From: Stenopsyche tienmushanensis
Taxonomy: Eukaryota > Arthropoda > Insecta > Trichoptera > Stenopsychidae
NCBI GenBank assembly: GCA_008973525.1
Contig: WACJ01000124.1
Coordinates: 3,038,001 to 3,102,000 of the forward strand
Length of the DNA: 64,000 bases
Reading direction: 5' to 3'
Within the stretch, counting starts at the first letter, position 1; each line of letters starts with the position of its first letter. The notes under the pieces are model-generated. The model searched no databases. It was not told where the DNA came from and saw only the letters and a list, made by a program, of their open reading frames with translations. The translations under genes and the position numbers were made by a program. Shown one piece after another: positions 13,331-27,602 of this stretch.

Positions 13331-15334
13331 GCAAATCGGACTTATCTAATCATGACCCATTGATATTTTGATATTGTTGTTTCGATATACTCAATTCATG
13401 GTAGGATTCAATAATAGTTGATTATTTTTAATAATAGATTTAAAAAAATATATAAAATTTTTAATATACAAAGGGTATACTAACAGGTTGATGCTAAAGC
13501 ACACTTTTTCCCAAGTAAAAAAAAAGTATTTTTTTCATCATATTATTATGCATCATTTTCATTATTATAACCGTTTATTAATTACATTATTCATCTCAAA
13601 TATTTTGCCTTTAAGAGCATTCGTATTGTTCCTTGTGTGGTGGCTAGAGTAGACAAACGACCGCAAAGGGTTAATATCTCATCATACACATACGATTGTA
13701 ACTAGGCCTTTTCCTTGTGCATTTTTTTTTATAGGTAATGCTTATTAAGGGGGCTTATTATCCTGCTTTTAATCATCCATTTCAATTCATATCATAAATG
13801 GTCTATCCGATTATTTGCCTTCAGACAAATCATGTAGCACCCAAACGGAGAGCTTAGTCATCATGTGGGAGTGCTTTAAAACGATTTGTCAATATTAAAT
13901 CTCTCTGCATGTTCTCGTAATGCCATTCGAGGGTTTGCATTTACTATGACCTGAAGTATCATTCAGCATGTGGATTCATCTTCAATGGATAGATTCTCAG
14001 AATGGAAACATACAATTAAATACGACATTGTTTCCCATTTTCAATTAATACAATGTTACAAATAGCGCAAATATAAATGTTAATTCTGGAAACATGGTTC
14101 AGGAAAATTTCGATTCAAAAAATATTGTTGAAATGAAAATATATAGCACAAATCCAATGATTAAAATGAAATATCCCCTTTTTATACGGTGAAAGTAATT
14201 GCTTTGACGCTTTTTTTGAATTAGGTCACGTCATTAATTAAAACACAACAGGTACATAGAAGTTTGGTATCGAGTAATAGCGTTATGTAAAGGTTGTTCA
14301 CAAGCTCAAGTTAATGATGTACTGGCCCTGTGATGAAAAGCCAATCAAACCCCCTTTCCTCCACTACAATTAAGATGCGTAATTAAACACGAACCCCCAG
14401 ATATTTGAACCGAAAATTACTGCAAATTCCCTCATTTTTTTGAGTAACATAAATAATATATATCACGGTGGCTATATTAAACATTTTCATCCCCTAAAAA
14501 TTGAGATGCCAGTCCCAAGAGTGATGTTCCGGCTATATATTTTTTTCACTAGTGCTCGTTACCTAGAGTCAAACTGCTGACATTGAAAAATATCCGCTAA
14601 TGAATTTGAACTTCTCGGTGCCTATGGTGCCAAAAAATCTGAATATCATATGGAATGTGGCAATAAATAACTCAGATTTCGAGGACATTTTAATTGAAAG
14701 ATCTAATTTTTCCCACACAAACCGTATTAGATCACACTATAATGATATGACGGATGTGTCGCATAATTTATAAAACTCTTGCGAGATTTCACAACCTAAA
14801 AAAGCTGTTACCTGAAGCGAACAAATTATTCAAAAGCGGACAAAAAATGTTCTCATTATTGTGGAAAATTGGGGTCAGGTGGCGATTAATAAGAATCGTA
14901 TACGAAGATCACACCCCATCAATTCTATCAATTCTACTATTATCGATTTTACGTCCTTTATCTATTTTATGTATATATATATATATAATTATACATGACT
15001 CTTTTTAAATTATGCCAATATTCTTATATCACGAATGAAAAATTAAAATGATCAAATCCAGTAGTCACAGGCAAGAACCCTACCGAAAATAATTACCCAG
15101 TTAAACCATAACAAAATATTAATAATCTCTTGTAAAATTATTATTAAAAAAAAATCAGTCTCTTGTTCGTATGGAAATAAAAATTAACGACTTATTTGTT
15201 TGTTGTAATAGAATTAGGTTTTTATAATTCTAAAAGCACACAAGTTCTAATATATTTCTTGTAGTACATATATTCACATTTTCTACAACCAAATATAAAT
15301 CTAATACTATTTAGACAATGTGTTGATATACATA
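13331..15334. other. Non-coding stretch
   Basis: No gene seen. An 84-codon frame at 14754-15008 (+) ends in a low-complexity ATATAT run and has no recognisable domain. Confidence 0.4.
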
Positions 15335-15897
15335 TCCCGAAAGTAAGTGTACCAATTTTTTATATTTTTTTTAGAAAAAGTGTATTTAAAAAAATACAGG
15401 ATATTGTTGATACACTTGTTAACTATTTTTCAACATGATTGCCATCCCGTTTAATGCTTCAAGCTTCTTTATGCCCTCCTCATAGAACCATACCGTCAGT
15501 TCCTTCCCCCACTTTAAAACTTCTTTTTGCATCTTTTCAAAATTTAATTCCACTTGACCCACTTGTTTGACACCACTGTGACGACTGTCTTTTTAACTCA
15601 GATGTGTAATGAGTCACCCACTTTTTATCTCCAATCACAATAGAGCTCAGAAAATCCTCACCTTTCAATTCAAGTCGCGCAAGAAACCCGCAGGCGCTAT
15701 TGACCCGCTCGCACTTGGCGAGATTTTTTACCGACATCTTTCACGCAACTGAACACTACAACGTGGATTTACGTACTATCAAGCTCCTATTATGCTCAAT
15801 TTGTCAGGAGATCTCCTTCTACAACTCAGTATAGCCAACCTTTGAAAAACAAAAAAAAAACACAGCCGTTATTGTCACAGTACACTTACTTTCGGGA
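15335..15897 (-). mobile_element. Internally deleted Tc1/mariner element with both terminal inverted repeats
   Basis: The left end reads TCCCGAAAGTAAGTGTACC, and the right end is its inverse, GTACACTTACTTTCGGGA. A TA dinucleotide lies outside each end (15333-15334 and 15898-15900), the target duplication expected of this superfamily. Inside, on the minus strand (15737-15537), a 66-codon frame carries FLARLELKGEDFLSSIVIGD and then KKWVTHYTSELKRQSSQW, which is the mariner block around the first catalytic Asp. At about 560 bp the element is less than half of full length, so it is a non-autonomous deletion derivative. Confidence 0.85.
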
Positions 15898-15900
15898 TAT

Positions 15901-18900
15901 ACCTCGTGGTAAACTAAATCCTGGACTCTTATTTTTAAGATTAGTTTTTAAATCCAAATTATGATATTAAATTTCGTCGTACCACAAATTTGAAATATTG
16001 TAAGTATTAATATTTACGATCGGTCGTCTCGGACCATGTCGAAGGAGACTGAAATGCAGCAGTATAGTATTAAATATTTTAAAAGTCGAAGTTCAATGCA
16101 ATTCTCGTGATTTACATATAATTGATTCATCAAAAACTTTCAAAAAATAGTTTATCATAGTTTTAATATCTTCATTGGCTATTAATATCTTGAATTAGAA
16201 ATATGACCTTCAAACAACTCAAGATATGACGGACCAATTTTGCTCAAAGCTATGAAGGTTGTATGGAGAACAATGTGGCATATTGATATGTTCCAGTTTA
16301 ACTGCTCTCGGAGTATATTCATTATCCTCGATATGAAAGCATTCTGCTCTACTTCATGTTATTGTCATAATTTCCGATTTGGCATGTTTCAGCTTTATTA
16401 CAAACAATACAGTTGCCCGGTTGAAATCGTCGACACGGTCTTGGATAATGCTACAATTGTCTAGAAACCGGAGAGTTTTATATTTGTGTAGTTGCTTGCT
16501 ATTGTTTATATACGAATATATAATATATTGGATCGATGCAAATGTTTTGAGGTATTAACAACTTTGAAAGTCGAACTACTTACCAAAAAAATAATTGTGG
16601 GTGTTTAATGCATATTGTTCAAGAAAACTCCAGGAGTTCAATCATCGATTAACTGTCCTTGAATTATAGGGATGCATAAGCTTTCAACTCTTTATTTTTA
16701 TTGCGTTATCATAATAAAGTTAGATAAGGTTGTCTATGAGTGACTGGAGTTAAAACAAAATTTCTTTGCTTAATCTCATATGGACCACAAGTGGAAATGC
16801 AGTACATGCAAAATGATTTGCTTAGTAAAGTTTTTTTATGGAGATCGCCTATACATATAACGAATATGGCACCTTGAAAAAAAGATCTTTTCAAACTATA
16901 TTTCATTAAAAATTCTAAAAAAAAAGTCGAGAACTTTAGCATTAATTTACTGAAAAAATTGAAATTTCTGAATAATTACAATTGTAATTTATAACCTAAT
17001 TACGAGAGATAATAATGATACATTATCGCAGTCTTAATCTTCTCGTTTGCCTCCTATTTTTATCAAAAAATGCATTATTTTATTCAAACAATAATTGTTG
17101 TCCATAATTAATAAATTCACATAATACGATTCAAAATGCCTAAACGTCATACAAACGTAGAATATTATACGTACTTTACATTTTCTGCGAATCGCGACGA
17201 ATTCGACAGATTTTCAATAAATGTCTAATAAGAAATAATCGGCTCTCTTTTAAATGTCAAATTCGCGGATTAAATTCTTTGTTGTACATTTCTGATAAAA
17301 AGAGCGACGGAAATATATTCGAGGAATATATTTTATTTTTTACGTAGACGGAATCTTTATATCAAGTTATATTATACCCCAAAGATAAATTAGCTAAATA
17401 AAAAGCCCTTATTCGATTCGGGTTCCTTGAAATTTCATCCCCCGTGAATTATGAAAGCACGCGAAAGATCATTATTTTCAAAGTCGCATTTTTATATATT
17501 TCATCAAATATTTATTATACTCGAGTATTACTTATTTTTTTATGTCGTATCAAATTTTCAGCGAAGCTTTCAACCCATTAGGCATTGTATTATATGCGCG
17601 TTTTGTGCTCGAAATATTACCACCATGGGAATTAGTAATTAATTTATCTATTCGGATATGTAGTTTGATGCGGCAAACTGTGACGAGTATTCCGGAATTT
17701 ACAAGAAGAAATCCGCAGAGCAGTTTTCCGGTTTCGAGAGCGTGTTCAAGTAGCAAAGTTGAGTTATAAGTTATGTTTTGTAGATAATATGGTGCACCAC
17801 GATAACGAGGATTTTGGCAGAATTTAGATGAAGCTTTATCAAATATGAGAAAGCCGCATACTTGTGTCGGTTTTACCGACAAATTAAAATACCTATATAT
17901 TAATTTTCTAGATTACATCATCTGTTTTCTATGTAGAAATTGATGGCACTTTTTCGATGACATAGCTTCGGAAAAGGTTTCACTCTTGGAAGGTTATACA
18001 AATATGCAATTTGCTTTCTGGTGTTGCCAAAAAGTTCATCGCGAGAAGTTTTTCGTATTCTGATCGTTGTTATATTCGGATGATATTTTTGCGAGTAATG
18101 ATCCTCTTCAAATTTAATATTTTCCAACTATTTTTCATCAACTTTTACCGAGTTTTGCAAGAGGGAGATATCCTTCTTCCCCCCTGCGAGAATGCTTTAA
18201 GAAAACTTTCTTCGTGTTTTTTCAGATGATGTAAAAGTATTTTTGATGTGTTTTTTTAACTTTTGAAGTGATCATATTTCTGAAGGTAAGCGATAGCGGT
18301 TTTATGAACTGCAGCTATTTTTTCAGCCTTAATTTTCATATTACAAAGATAGATGTATTTTTACTTAGTTCTTAACAAAAAAACATTTTTTAGGAAAAAA
18401 AACTTTATGGTTCAATTCCATTGAATTAACTCACAGCTTCAGCATAATTATTATATACAAATATATATGTGATTTTTTTAACAAAATACTTCTTATGTTG
18501 CCCTATCTCTAATTATCCTGCTTTATCTTTACCTTAAACACATCGTCATTTATTTCAGATTCCGAATCTAATATAAATTCATATTTGCCATTGTTTAATT
18601 TAAACCCCGTAAAAAGTATGTAATCTCAATAAAATCAGATCACATATCACTAATAATATTTATTCACTTTTAATCACACAAGTTTTATCTCCAGAGTGAT
18701 ATACATATTTAATTATTATGTGATATAAAACTTTTTATAGCCTAGATATTCGTTAGTATCATTTAAAGAACTAAGTTTGACTTTCAAGTCCTTGTACGAA
18801 GATATTATTATAGTTTTACATTGGATACATTTGTCTCCCTTAGGTAACATGTTATGCAAATTTCATCTAGATATCGATGTGTATTTCCTTATGTTAGGTA

Positions 18901-19480
18901 TTCTTTGATGATAGGAATACAATCTAACGATATAAAAACTAAGCTAAAAAAAACTGAAAAAAGGCTATTGACCTATGAAAACAGAATGATATCTCACATT
19001 GTTTGATAAATTGATTCCTTTGAAATACTTAAATGCTTGAAACCAAAATCTTTCAGTACATTAAAAATAGTAAATTTTTTTGAATTTTTTTCATTATTTC
19101 TAAGAGATATTTTATAAAATGAGATGTTTAAACAACGAAAGAAGTTTGCCTTTATCAGTGGAGAAAATATTTTTGAATTAATTATTTCTGCAAAACAATA
19201 TTTTTAAGCATCTCAGATGTGTAAAATAATTTTATCTATTTAAACACTTCTCCTATTTTGTTGTTGTGGTACTTGAACTTAATTGAAAGCCTTTAAATGT
19301 ATGGAATTAATTGTTTTCCATACCAATGAATAGATAATTTCAAGATACGTGTACACATTCATTCACTCGTGTCTTACTTAAAGCAGACTTAGGCTTAAAT
19401 CTGGCATTTTAATTATCAGGAAACCGTCGCCTATTGTAAAGACACTATGGTGTTTGCTTTCATCAAGCCTAACATCAACG
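15901..19480. other. Non-coding stretch with opposed open frames at 17.5-18.2 kb
   Basis: Most of this interval is AT-rich and featureless. At 17542-18229 several frames overlap on both strands: 17550-17882 minus (110 codons), 17542-17769 plus, 17918-18127 minus and 18011-18229 plus. A good acceptor-like sequence (CAAATTTTCAG) ends at 17570 on the plus strand. I recognise no domain in any of them and cannot choose a real one. Confidence 0.35.
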
Positions 19481-19489
19481 GTGTGTCTG

Positions 19490-20110
19490 CGAGGTTGAGA
19501 AGAAAGCCATAGTACCTTTTATGATTATTAAAACGGGGGCTCTCATTCACATATTTTCATCTCGCCGTAAAATTACATTTTGAAACCACCCTTTGCTATT
19601 TTAATTGTGGAAACGCTTACCTCTACATACAATCTTAGAGTCTGAATACACCCCGATGACTTAATGTGTATTTTCTCTGCACGTATTTAAACTGCCTTCC
19701 GATTTAATGCTCCCTTATGAAAATACGCAGATAGAATGCTTCCATGACGACTCATGGATGCTAGGATAAAACTCATTTTGGGCCTGTGCCGGATTAATTT
19801 CGATCTGCGCGCTTAAAAATGGCATAATTTGAAAAATATGCACGTTGTTTCGGCGCAAAATGAAAAGCTCCCGAAATTACCTACTAGGCTGGAAAAGCTT
19901 CTCTAATTTTCATTCCAAGACACAAACTTGTATAAGCTTATTAATTTTACTCTGTACTATTTAAAGCCGCCCTAATTTGTACATGCCGGCGCATTATCAC
20001 GCCATTTTACCATATGTTGAATTTAAATAGATGAGTTATTGTGTCGTTAGGAAAGCCCCGTTTTGTTATCTGATCGATATTGAACGACTTTGTCGACAAA
20101 AACCTGTTCG
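19490..20110. promoter_or_regulatory. Possible conserved non-coding block
   Basis: Composition is more balanced than the flanks and there is no open frame. It contains a GGATTA core (Bicoid/Otx-type) near 19791 and other homeodomain-like sites. It reads like an insect cis-regulatory block, but nothing in a single sequence proves this. Confidence 0.2.
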
Positions 20111-21659
20111 TTCCTTTTTCCTTTTTTCCGTGTATTTATTTTTGAAAAGTCATGATCTGATTTTTCACCATCGTGCACAAAGAATTTTTTAGTTTATCGA
20201 CGCCCCTTTGACTTTATGTGCTTCGACATCCTTGATCTATTTTTTTCATTTTATTCTCTTCAGGTTAAAAATATTTTTCTATAGAACACAATGCTACTGA
20301 CAAATAAACTTTTTACTTATTTTAAATAATTCGAATCGTGGAAGGTTTTAACTAAAAATAATAACCTTTGACGAGTTCTGAACATTTTTGATCAAATTTC
20401 TCATGTAATTTATTTGCTTTGTTACTGTAATGGCTCTTTAAATGTTTATTTATCGATACAATAATATGAACAGATCCATTATGTGGTGAGATACAAAGTA
20501 ACCCCAAACGCCCTATCATTACTTTTATTTGACGTTATGACAGTATCACTGTGTTAATGAATCATATTTATTAGTACAATTTTTCATATTTTGTAATCGT
20601 GAAAATTTTTACATCGAATAGATTATTATTTTAATCAGTTAAGTAAATTGAATAATTTAATAGCAATTAATCAACCTAATTAATATCTTTCTCCTTGTTA
20701 GGCAGTTGCTTTCGCTACTTAATTTTGGGGCTCGATAATTTTCCATATCGAATATTCCATTTTATTTGATTAAAATACAATCATATAATCCTCTTTTATT
20801 GATCCATGGCGATTTATTAAGATCATATTCAATGAATCGTATTTATGTTTTCTGATGATACAATATGATTATATTAACATTATGCTCAGAATTCATATAT
20901 TCTTTCTCATTATATTATTCTTAATATTAAACTATTTTACTTAAAATGTAAGATTCAATGATGTTTTAATTTGTATTTTAAATGTATTAAAGACATTCTG
21001 AATTCACTTTAATAAATAAATTAACCCTATATTTCAGTGGATAGTGCAAATATTCGGATAGTGAGGGATTTTGATTCAGATATTGATTAGGTCTAACTAA
21101 ACTAACTAAAGCCGTTATTTATTAAAAAACACAATACATAATATTGATCAATAAAACAGCAATGTATTGTCTTTTATTTTTATTATCAACCTCTCACAGC
21201 CCGGAGTCTTGCTTTATGCATTGAGCTTTACAGATTTTTTCATCTTGATCAAATTTAACATACCCATTGTGGTTATAAATATTATAATTACTACCGCAAA
21301 TCAATTTAAACTGGATTTAAACCATCGTCATTATAATTACAGCTTTAAGCGTGTCCATTACAACGATAATTGATTATATTACATTAGCATATGTAACTAA
21401 ATATTTTTTTATGACATATAATTCATCAAATTTGTTTATATCAAAGTTTTTAATGAATCTAGAATTTATGATGTTTGGACACAATTATTTTTTTTTGCTT
21501 GTTTTAAATGTTTCCGCAAAGAATCTTTGTACTAGAAAACATCCCATCCTTGTGCTGTATATACCAACGATGGTTTCTTCATTCAAGCTGTGTTCTGTTT
21601 CTCGTTGCACTTTTATTATTTTTATCAACAGTCTTGTAAACCGCTCTTTTTATTATTGT
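20111..21659. other. Non-coding AT-rich stretch
   Basis: Nothing supportable. Open frames at 21167-21671 (+) are Phe/Ile/Asn-rich by composition and lack domains. Confidence 0.4.
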
Positions 21660-21970
21660 TTTGCCAATTAATTAAAGCTCGACGTCAGTGGGAAACATTT
21701 TCAAACTAATGACCAGATTCCACTGAAAGCTCCGATCGCGTTGTGCTTTTAATTAAACAAAAATATTAAACAACCATCGGGCGTAAATTACTGGCACATC
21801 TGAGAGCTTTTACAATCTCATTGCATAGAAATAATAATGAAGATAATCTCGTCTCTGTACAGATCATATCGTTTCAACTCTCAGTGCCCAGAGATTTATG
21901 TCCCCGTCTTAGAGCGCCAACATTTAACTGTAATTAATCCATCAGATTAAGAGGCTTTGTTTTTGAGTAA
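21660..21970. promoter_or_regulatory. Possible conserved non-coding block
   Basis: A run of higher-complexity sequence with TTAATTAA-type sites at each side and no reading frame. It is a candidate regulatory element on composition and homeodomain-like cores only. Confidence 0.2.
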
Positions 21971-24409
21971 GCGCTTGGAATTTTAAAAGCTCTTAATGGG
22001 AGTGAGGTAATTCGAGGTCCCCGAAGGATCCTGCTCTGCTCCTAGTCCCTTGCAATTTGAATATCTTTTGTGCTTCTGTAATATTTGCACCTTGCATATT
22101 GTTCAGTCGAATTTCAATATTTATGCAGCTCCCCGCGAAAGTTTATTATACAGTTTGGAACAAATGGGACAGCTTGCTCCATCGTAATTCTCCCGGTGCT
22201 TGGAAAATTCAGCATTGTGTGCAAGAAGGCCGGTATATCTCATTCACCCTGATGATTTATATTAAGATATCAAAAATTGATTTAAAATAAACTATTGCAC
22301 ATTTCTACTTGCCTCAAAGTCAAATACGATTACTATTCGCAATGCAACAATGTGGTGCGGTTGTCAGTTGGCATAACAATGCTTGTACTGCCATTATACC
22401 ACAATCTAATATCAGTGCGGTTTCTGATGTATTTCTGATATTATTCATACACGTGGGGCTACATTCGAAATTGCTTAGCCAAATTAATATTTAAAATTTT
22501 CTTCAAATTATAGTTATTTGATGTTCATCATTAAAATAATATCATAAGCAAGGGCATCTGTCGTATGAGTATCCATGGGTAACGCTCTAAAATATATTAT
22601 TTTGTCGAATGTGACCTACAGAACAGTTTTTTATAAATGAGCATAACACAAAAAAATAACAATTTTAAGAACATTATTATTATTGAAATAATGTTCAAAT
22701 ATATACTTCAATATTAATTAAGAATTGCATACATACTCTCAATGGAGCTTTATGTCCATATCCACATTATATACTATAAATATATTATTTGGACCATGTA
22801 ATATAGTACTATTCAATATTTAAAATCAGATTATTCCATATTTTTTTAGACTTTGAATTTAAAAGGGTGATGCAACTGGCACGTTGATATTATCGGGAAA
22901 GCTCTTGTCACAGAACTTAAATCCGAAAGCTCCCTCGACAAAGACACAACCTGGAATGGTGCATTGGAACCATTTTTCTAGACATCCATATATTTTGCTG
23001 AATCGATAAAGCTCACAATACTTTTAGTAGGACATTTGCTATGTCATATTAATTTAAGGCAGTATTCTAGTTTAGAATTTTGAAATAACCGATTTACTTC
23101 AAATTACAAACCTTCTCTATATAACACTCTATCACTCTAACACTCTATCTATGATTTAATTGAAAAAAATAGCTTTAATGACATGTTTTTTATTCGATTT
23201 AATTGATTTTTCGAACTACGTTGTATCTATCGTTAATCGTTAATCATTTATTAGCAAAGCTGTTTTCACTTTGTAAAAATTATCGACGTTTTGACTTAAT
23301 CATCTGTACCAGTGTCAATTATGGGTATCGAGTGAAGTTTGTTTTTCCTCTCCCCGATTATCTGCAAAATGGAGTTAAAAAGCTTTTACGAAGCTAATAA
23401 GATTAAATTTCCGTCTGTTAACTGATCCAGTTTGGAACCAATTTTAATGACACTTAATATTTTCTTAATTTCAGTATCTCTCAAACCGTCACTCGGAAGT
23501 CACTTAAACGACAAAAATGTTAGATCTCTGTTCTCACGCCATATTAGAAAATGTGCCAAAATAATTCGGGATAATTTACGAGTCTAGAGCAACCAAATGA
23601 TGCACAAGCTCATTCCTGACAATAAATGTTGTCACATATAGTCTCTGGAAACCGGAAACACAATGGCAACGGAACGACTTTAATGGGGAGCGTGCTTCCT
23701 CATATGAACGCTTGACTCCCTCGAATATACTTACTCCATCCCCTGCAAATCAACGCGATTCTAAACATTTTTTTCAAATGTCAATATATTTAAATATATA
23801 CTATCAATATTGGACGGAGAAAATTATATTTTATACAACCATTTTATAAAACCACAGGCTTGGTTACACCGAAGATACAATTTAATTTGTCTGAGCTTTC
23901 GGGTAAAAAGCGTTCAAAAAGTTAAAAAAGCCCAAACTTATTTAATACACACGTTTCCCAGAGTATCAAGTTAGCATATACTTGCCGAACTTTTGATTTC
24001 AAATTACAGAGTGCCGGTGTGGGGAAAAGTTGATTTATTGACCTCGATTCATATTTCTTTCAACATATTCATAGATTGGTTCAATTAAGTCAGTTTTGCA
24101 ATTTATTGAACGATGTCAATACTTGGTATCAGATTTCATTGATTTTTTAATTGCATTGTTGCGGTTTCCCTTTGTTTGTTGAGCGAAGCGTCAATACAAA
24201 AAAATCAGGCCTTTGAGCTTTGATTGTATGGATGTTTACAAAAAATAAGCTCGTGAAAAGTTAAGGCTTACAGCGGATGTTCGTATCAGAAAATATAGAT
24301 ATACATAACGTTTCTCATGCATATTGATTAATCTAACCGAACAAAAAAATTAGTGAATATTGAAATCTACTGCAGTTGTATTACTTCTATAATTCTTCTC
24401 ATTCGTATA
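21971..24409. other. Non-coding stretch
   Basis: No gene supported. The open frames at 22057-22494 (+) show no domain or splice framing that I trust. Confidence 0.4.
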
Positions 24410-24735
24410 GTATGGGGTATAAGTGGCCCTATAATAAGCTTTTTTTATCGAAATTATTTTTCACGTAGTGGTTTTTCATTGCTTTTTCCATGCAGTTAAA
24501 TAAGTATATAATTATTCGAATAGGTGTTTTAGTTACAAAAGGATTTATGTATGACCAGCGAAACTATCATTATTTTTAAATTACAAATATGTTCATGGAT
24601 TATTCGTCTTTATCATATGCTTCAGTATTCAGTATACAACAAATTGCTTGGTGCGCTGATTTTTTCTCACTATCTAGATTTGAACCCAAACTTTTATAAT
24701 AAGGGTACAAGATCTAATACACTATATCAACTTTT
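24410..24735 (+). repeat. Dispersed SINE-like repeat, copy 4
   Basis: It has the landmark CACGTAGTGGTTTTTCATTGC, then AACTATCATTATTTTTAAATTAC, and ends with GATTTGAACCC (24677-24687) and TTTATAATAAG. Read on the minus strand, GGGTTCAAATC matches a tRNA-type RNA polymerase III B box, which is why a tRNA-derived SINE is suggested. No A box is convincing. The boundaries are approximate. Confidence 0.45.
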
Positions 24736-27040
24736 GGACATCATAACAATCAAGTTATGTCAAATTCATATTTATATTGTCATACAATTGATGCTGTCTT
24801 CCTATTGATTATAAGATATTTGAATGGCTCAAATTACTAATTGCTAGCATTAAAATGTTCAAATATCAATTTATTTAAATGATTTTGCTGTATTTTTTAT
24901 AATTGGCATTTAATTTTTAATTATATAGTTTTGATTTTATGCCAATTTTCTTAGTCATATTATCCATACAATCTTAATATTATACAAAAATATATTATTT
25001 TTAGCGTTTCTCGTTTTTCTATCGATATGTGTTAACATAATTTAAAATTTTACCCTCTCCAAGGATGTATATATTTTTAGCATTTTTCGGTCCAATAAAC
25101 TACAGTGTTTTTCACATTTTCCTATTTGTAATCACATGGAATTACTGCGATCAAAATAAACAATCCAGAAAAAAGTTGAACGTGGAGATAAAGCTCTCTC
25201 AGAAAGCTCTTAATCTAAACGGCTAAAGCTTATTCTGCATCATTATCATCAACCGGATCGAGCTCAATGGCTTAGTTTCTCTTACTTCTTTCGCTGTTAA
25301 ATAGATTACATCTGTTGTGTGTCTGTGGGCCTCTTATACAACGTTTTTTGTGTCCGTAGATATATTCAATCGTTGCCTTAAAAGTTTAAAACTCGCTGCC
25401 TTACGGGCTGTTTTATTCCACCCCCCTACGGGCGGTGACGTTCTCGTTGCTCGGTCGCGATGAAAACTTGCGTTCGAGGAATTTCAAATTATACTTTTCT
25501 CCCTTTTTTCCAGACGAACCCGCCCCTACATTTATACTTTTAATATGGAAAACGTCCATCAATTGAGAGGAGATATTGCCCATTCGCACTGGGGAGTAAA
25601 ACTAATGGCGTTGAGTGCTTCGAGCATCATACTCTGTCGCACTTCGTTATCTTTCTTTATTATGCTGTACTTTCCCACTCTCTTTCCTTGCCAGACTATT
25701 CCTCTCGATATATAAACAGTGTAGGTCGATGTTTGTCTCTCTAGTGAGCCATTTGTCCAACAATTCATTTGAGACACTTTCCAGTTTAGTTCGTTATCGC
25801 TTCTACGTGAGCATCCCTTATATGCTTCGTGGAAGCAATTATTATGTTTTTTTTCCTCAATAACGAGAATCGAACTCTAGTCATTAAAACAGCGATAAAA
25901 CATCACACTATCAATATTGTCGCGTTGAATTCCGAAAAAATGCAAAAAACATTTAAATACGTATTGAAATTTAACCAATTTTATAACGATAGAAAGACAA
26001 ACAAGTCGCTCTTAGACGTCTCACTTAAATGACAATTTTAAATTGTGACCCCATCTTGAACATTCGACAGCTCTGCAAGTAACATGACGCTGTAGGATTT
26101 CCGACAACTGAATTCAATTAGTCAGTTTGAGAATCTTGGACATGTTAGAGGCATTTGATAATATATATCCCCAATCTTAAAGAACTGACTCGTAAAAAAT
26201 CAGTGCATTTAAAAATCCATGGAAATCCTCGAGATGAAAGCTTTCAGCACTTTATAAATCATATTATACGATGATATGCGATCAACTCAGATTTAAAAAA
26301 AACATGCAATGAACGATATAAAGCCTAATTTTTATTTAAGGAGATAATAATACGGATATTGTAAAAGTAAAAGCGTGCCTGCAATAAGACATTGATAACA
26401 TTTTTCATTGCAGTTATCTAAGAACTATTCTTTGCATATGAAAAAAAAAATACAAAAATATGTTTTATCGGGTCCTTAATTAGTTTTTCGTTGTGTATGA
26501 AAGCTCGAATTATATATTGAGATACTCATGAGAGCGCCCTTCGCGCTTGAAAAAATACATATATTTAGCAATCCTAATAGATTTTGATGTAGTTGAATCA
26601 TAAATCTAATAATTAATCCAATTGAAAATTACGTTCAGTGAAAAAAAATCAATTTAAATTTTATAGTTTCAAACTAAATAACATACTGAGTAAAATATTA
26701 CATTAGAAATAATATAAATACAATAACTTTTTTTATATTTTTTTTGTAAACTTATAACTCATTCGTTATAACCGGCATATACGTTCGTATTTATTTATCA
26801 TCTAATCTCACATATCGTATTTTATTCTTACAAAACTTTTTTGGTAGCACTCAACAGCTCGTGCGTGGTCAATTTCCCGGTTTCCTTTCCAATAAAATGG
26901 GAATTTACGACTCCATCGGGAACGCTAGCAAATAAGTTTTCTACCTTTATGATTTAGCTATTTTGGCTTAAATTGTTGCTCTGAGAATATTACATTTTTT
27001 ATCATAATATATTGAATTGTGTCTTTTGTCATTGTTTCAG
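24736..27040. other. Non-coding stretch upstream of the FERM-PDZ exons
   Basis: No exon recognised. The opposed frames at 25559-25777 (-) and 25615-26032 (+) have no family resemblance. If the gene's earlier exons lie outside the window, this is intron. The final bases (CATTGTTTCAG, to 27040) form the acceptor of the first recognised exon. Confidence 0.45.
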
Positions 27041-27602
27041 CGATGCAGATTCTGGGCGCAGTTCGTGCTCGACTGGCTCGGCAGCTGTGCCCTTAGCAGC
27101 AGCAGCAGCAAGACGTGCAACCCGCGAGGCCAGCACCAACACAGAGCTGCTAGTCCAAGAACAACCAAGAACCTCAGCTCCTGGTCCTCACCGTCTCCTG
27201 TCGCCAGCTCATCTCTTTCCAGCCAATCGTCATCATTTTACATCGAGCCATTGCGATTTATATACGCCTTCCACCAGCAACGCTTCCATCATTGCACCCA
27301 GAAAAGGAGGTCTCACGAATGCATTTTCAACGATCGATCTCGTGTCCAGCACTCAAATTGAACAACGATTACATCCTGCACAATTCCAAAGCGACTTTAT
27401 TGGTGTATCAAAGCGTGATCCTGTCACTCGCAGGACTGGTGTCTCCCGGTTGAAAGTCAGGAGACAGCCGGTCCAAAGAGCTGCATCTAGATTGTACAGA
27501 GCTGGAAGTATACCGGGAAAAGACAGCGATGTCTGCGTGGGTCCCGAGTTTATAGTGAGGGCTTCTCATCCGAGCAAGCAGCTGGATTTAACAACAATGA
27601 CG
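27041..27602 (+). CDS. FERM-PDZ gene, first exon recognised here (pre-FERM linker)
   Basis: The acceptor TTGTTTCAG ends at 27040 and a donor (ACG/GTACAT) follows 27602. The first base completes a codon from an unseen upstream exon, so this is not the first exon. It encodes a low-complexity linker with a CAG run (27099-27115) read as five alanines, and ends with GPEFIVRASHPSKQLDL just before the FERM domain. A second frame (27017-27361) is also open and Ser-rich, but it stops inside the exon and cannot join exon 33497. It is relatively GC-rich compared with its surroundings. Confidence 0.75.

Noticed and set aside
17542..18229. Overlapping open frames on both strands, one after a good acceptor sequence
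   Set aside because: No frame shows a recognisable domain or a matching donor, and the strands compete. Kept only as a note.
21167..21671. Two hydrophobic frames that resemble membrane segments
   Set aside because: Hydrophobicity follows from T-rich codons; there is no receptor or transporter motif.
27017..27361. Second open frame in exon 27041, rich in Ser
   Set aside because: It stops inside the exon and cannot be spliced in phase to the FERM exons.
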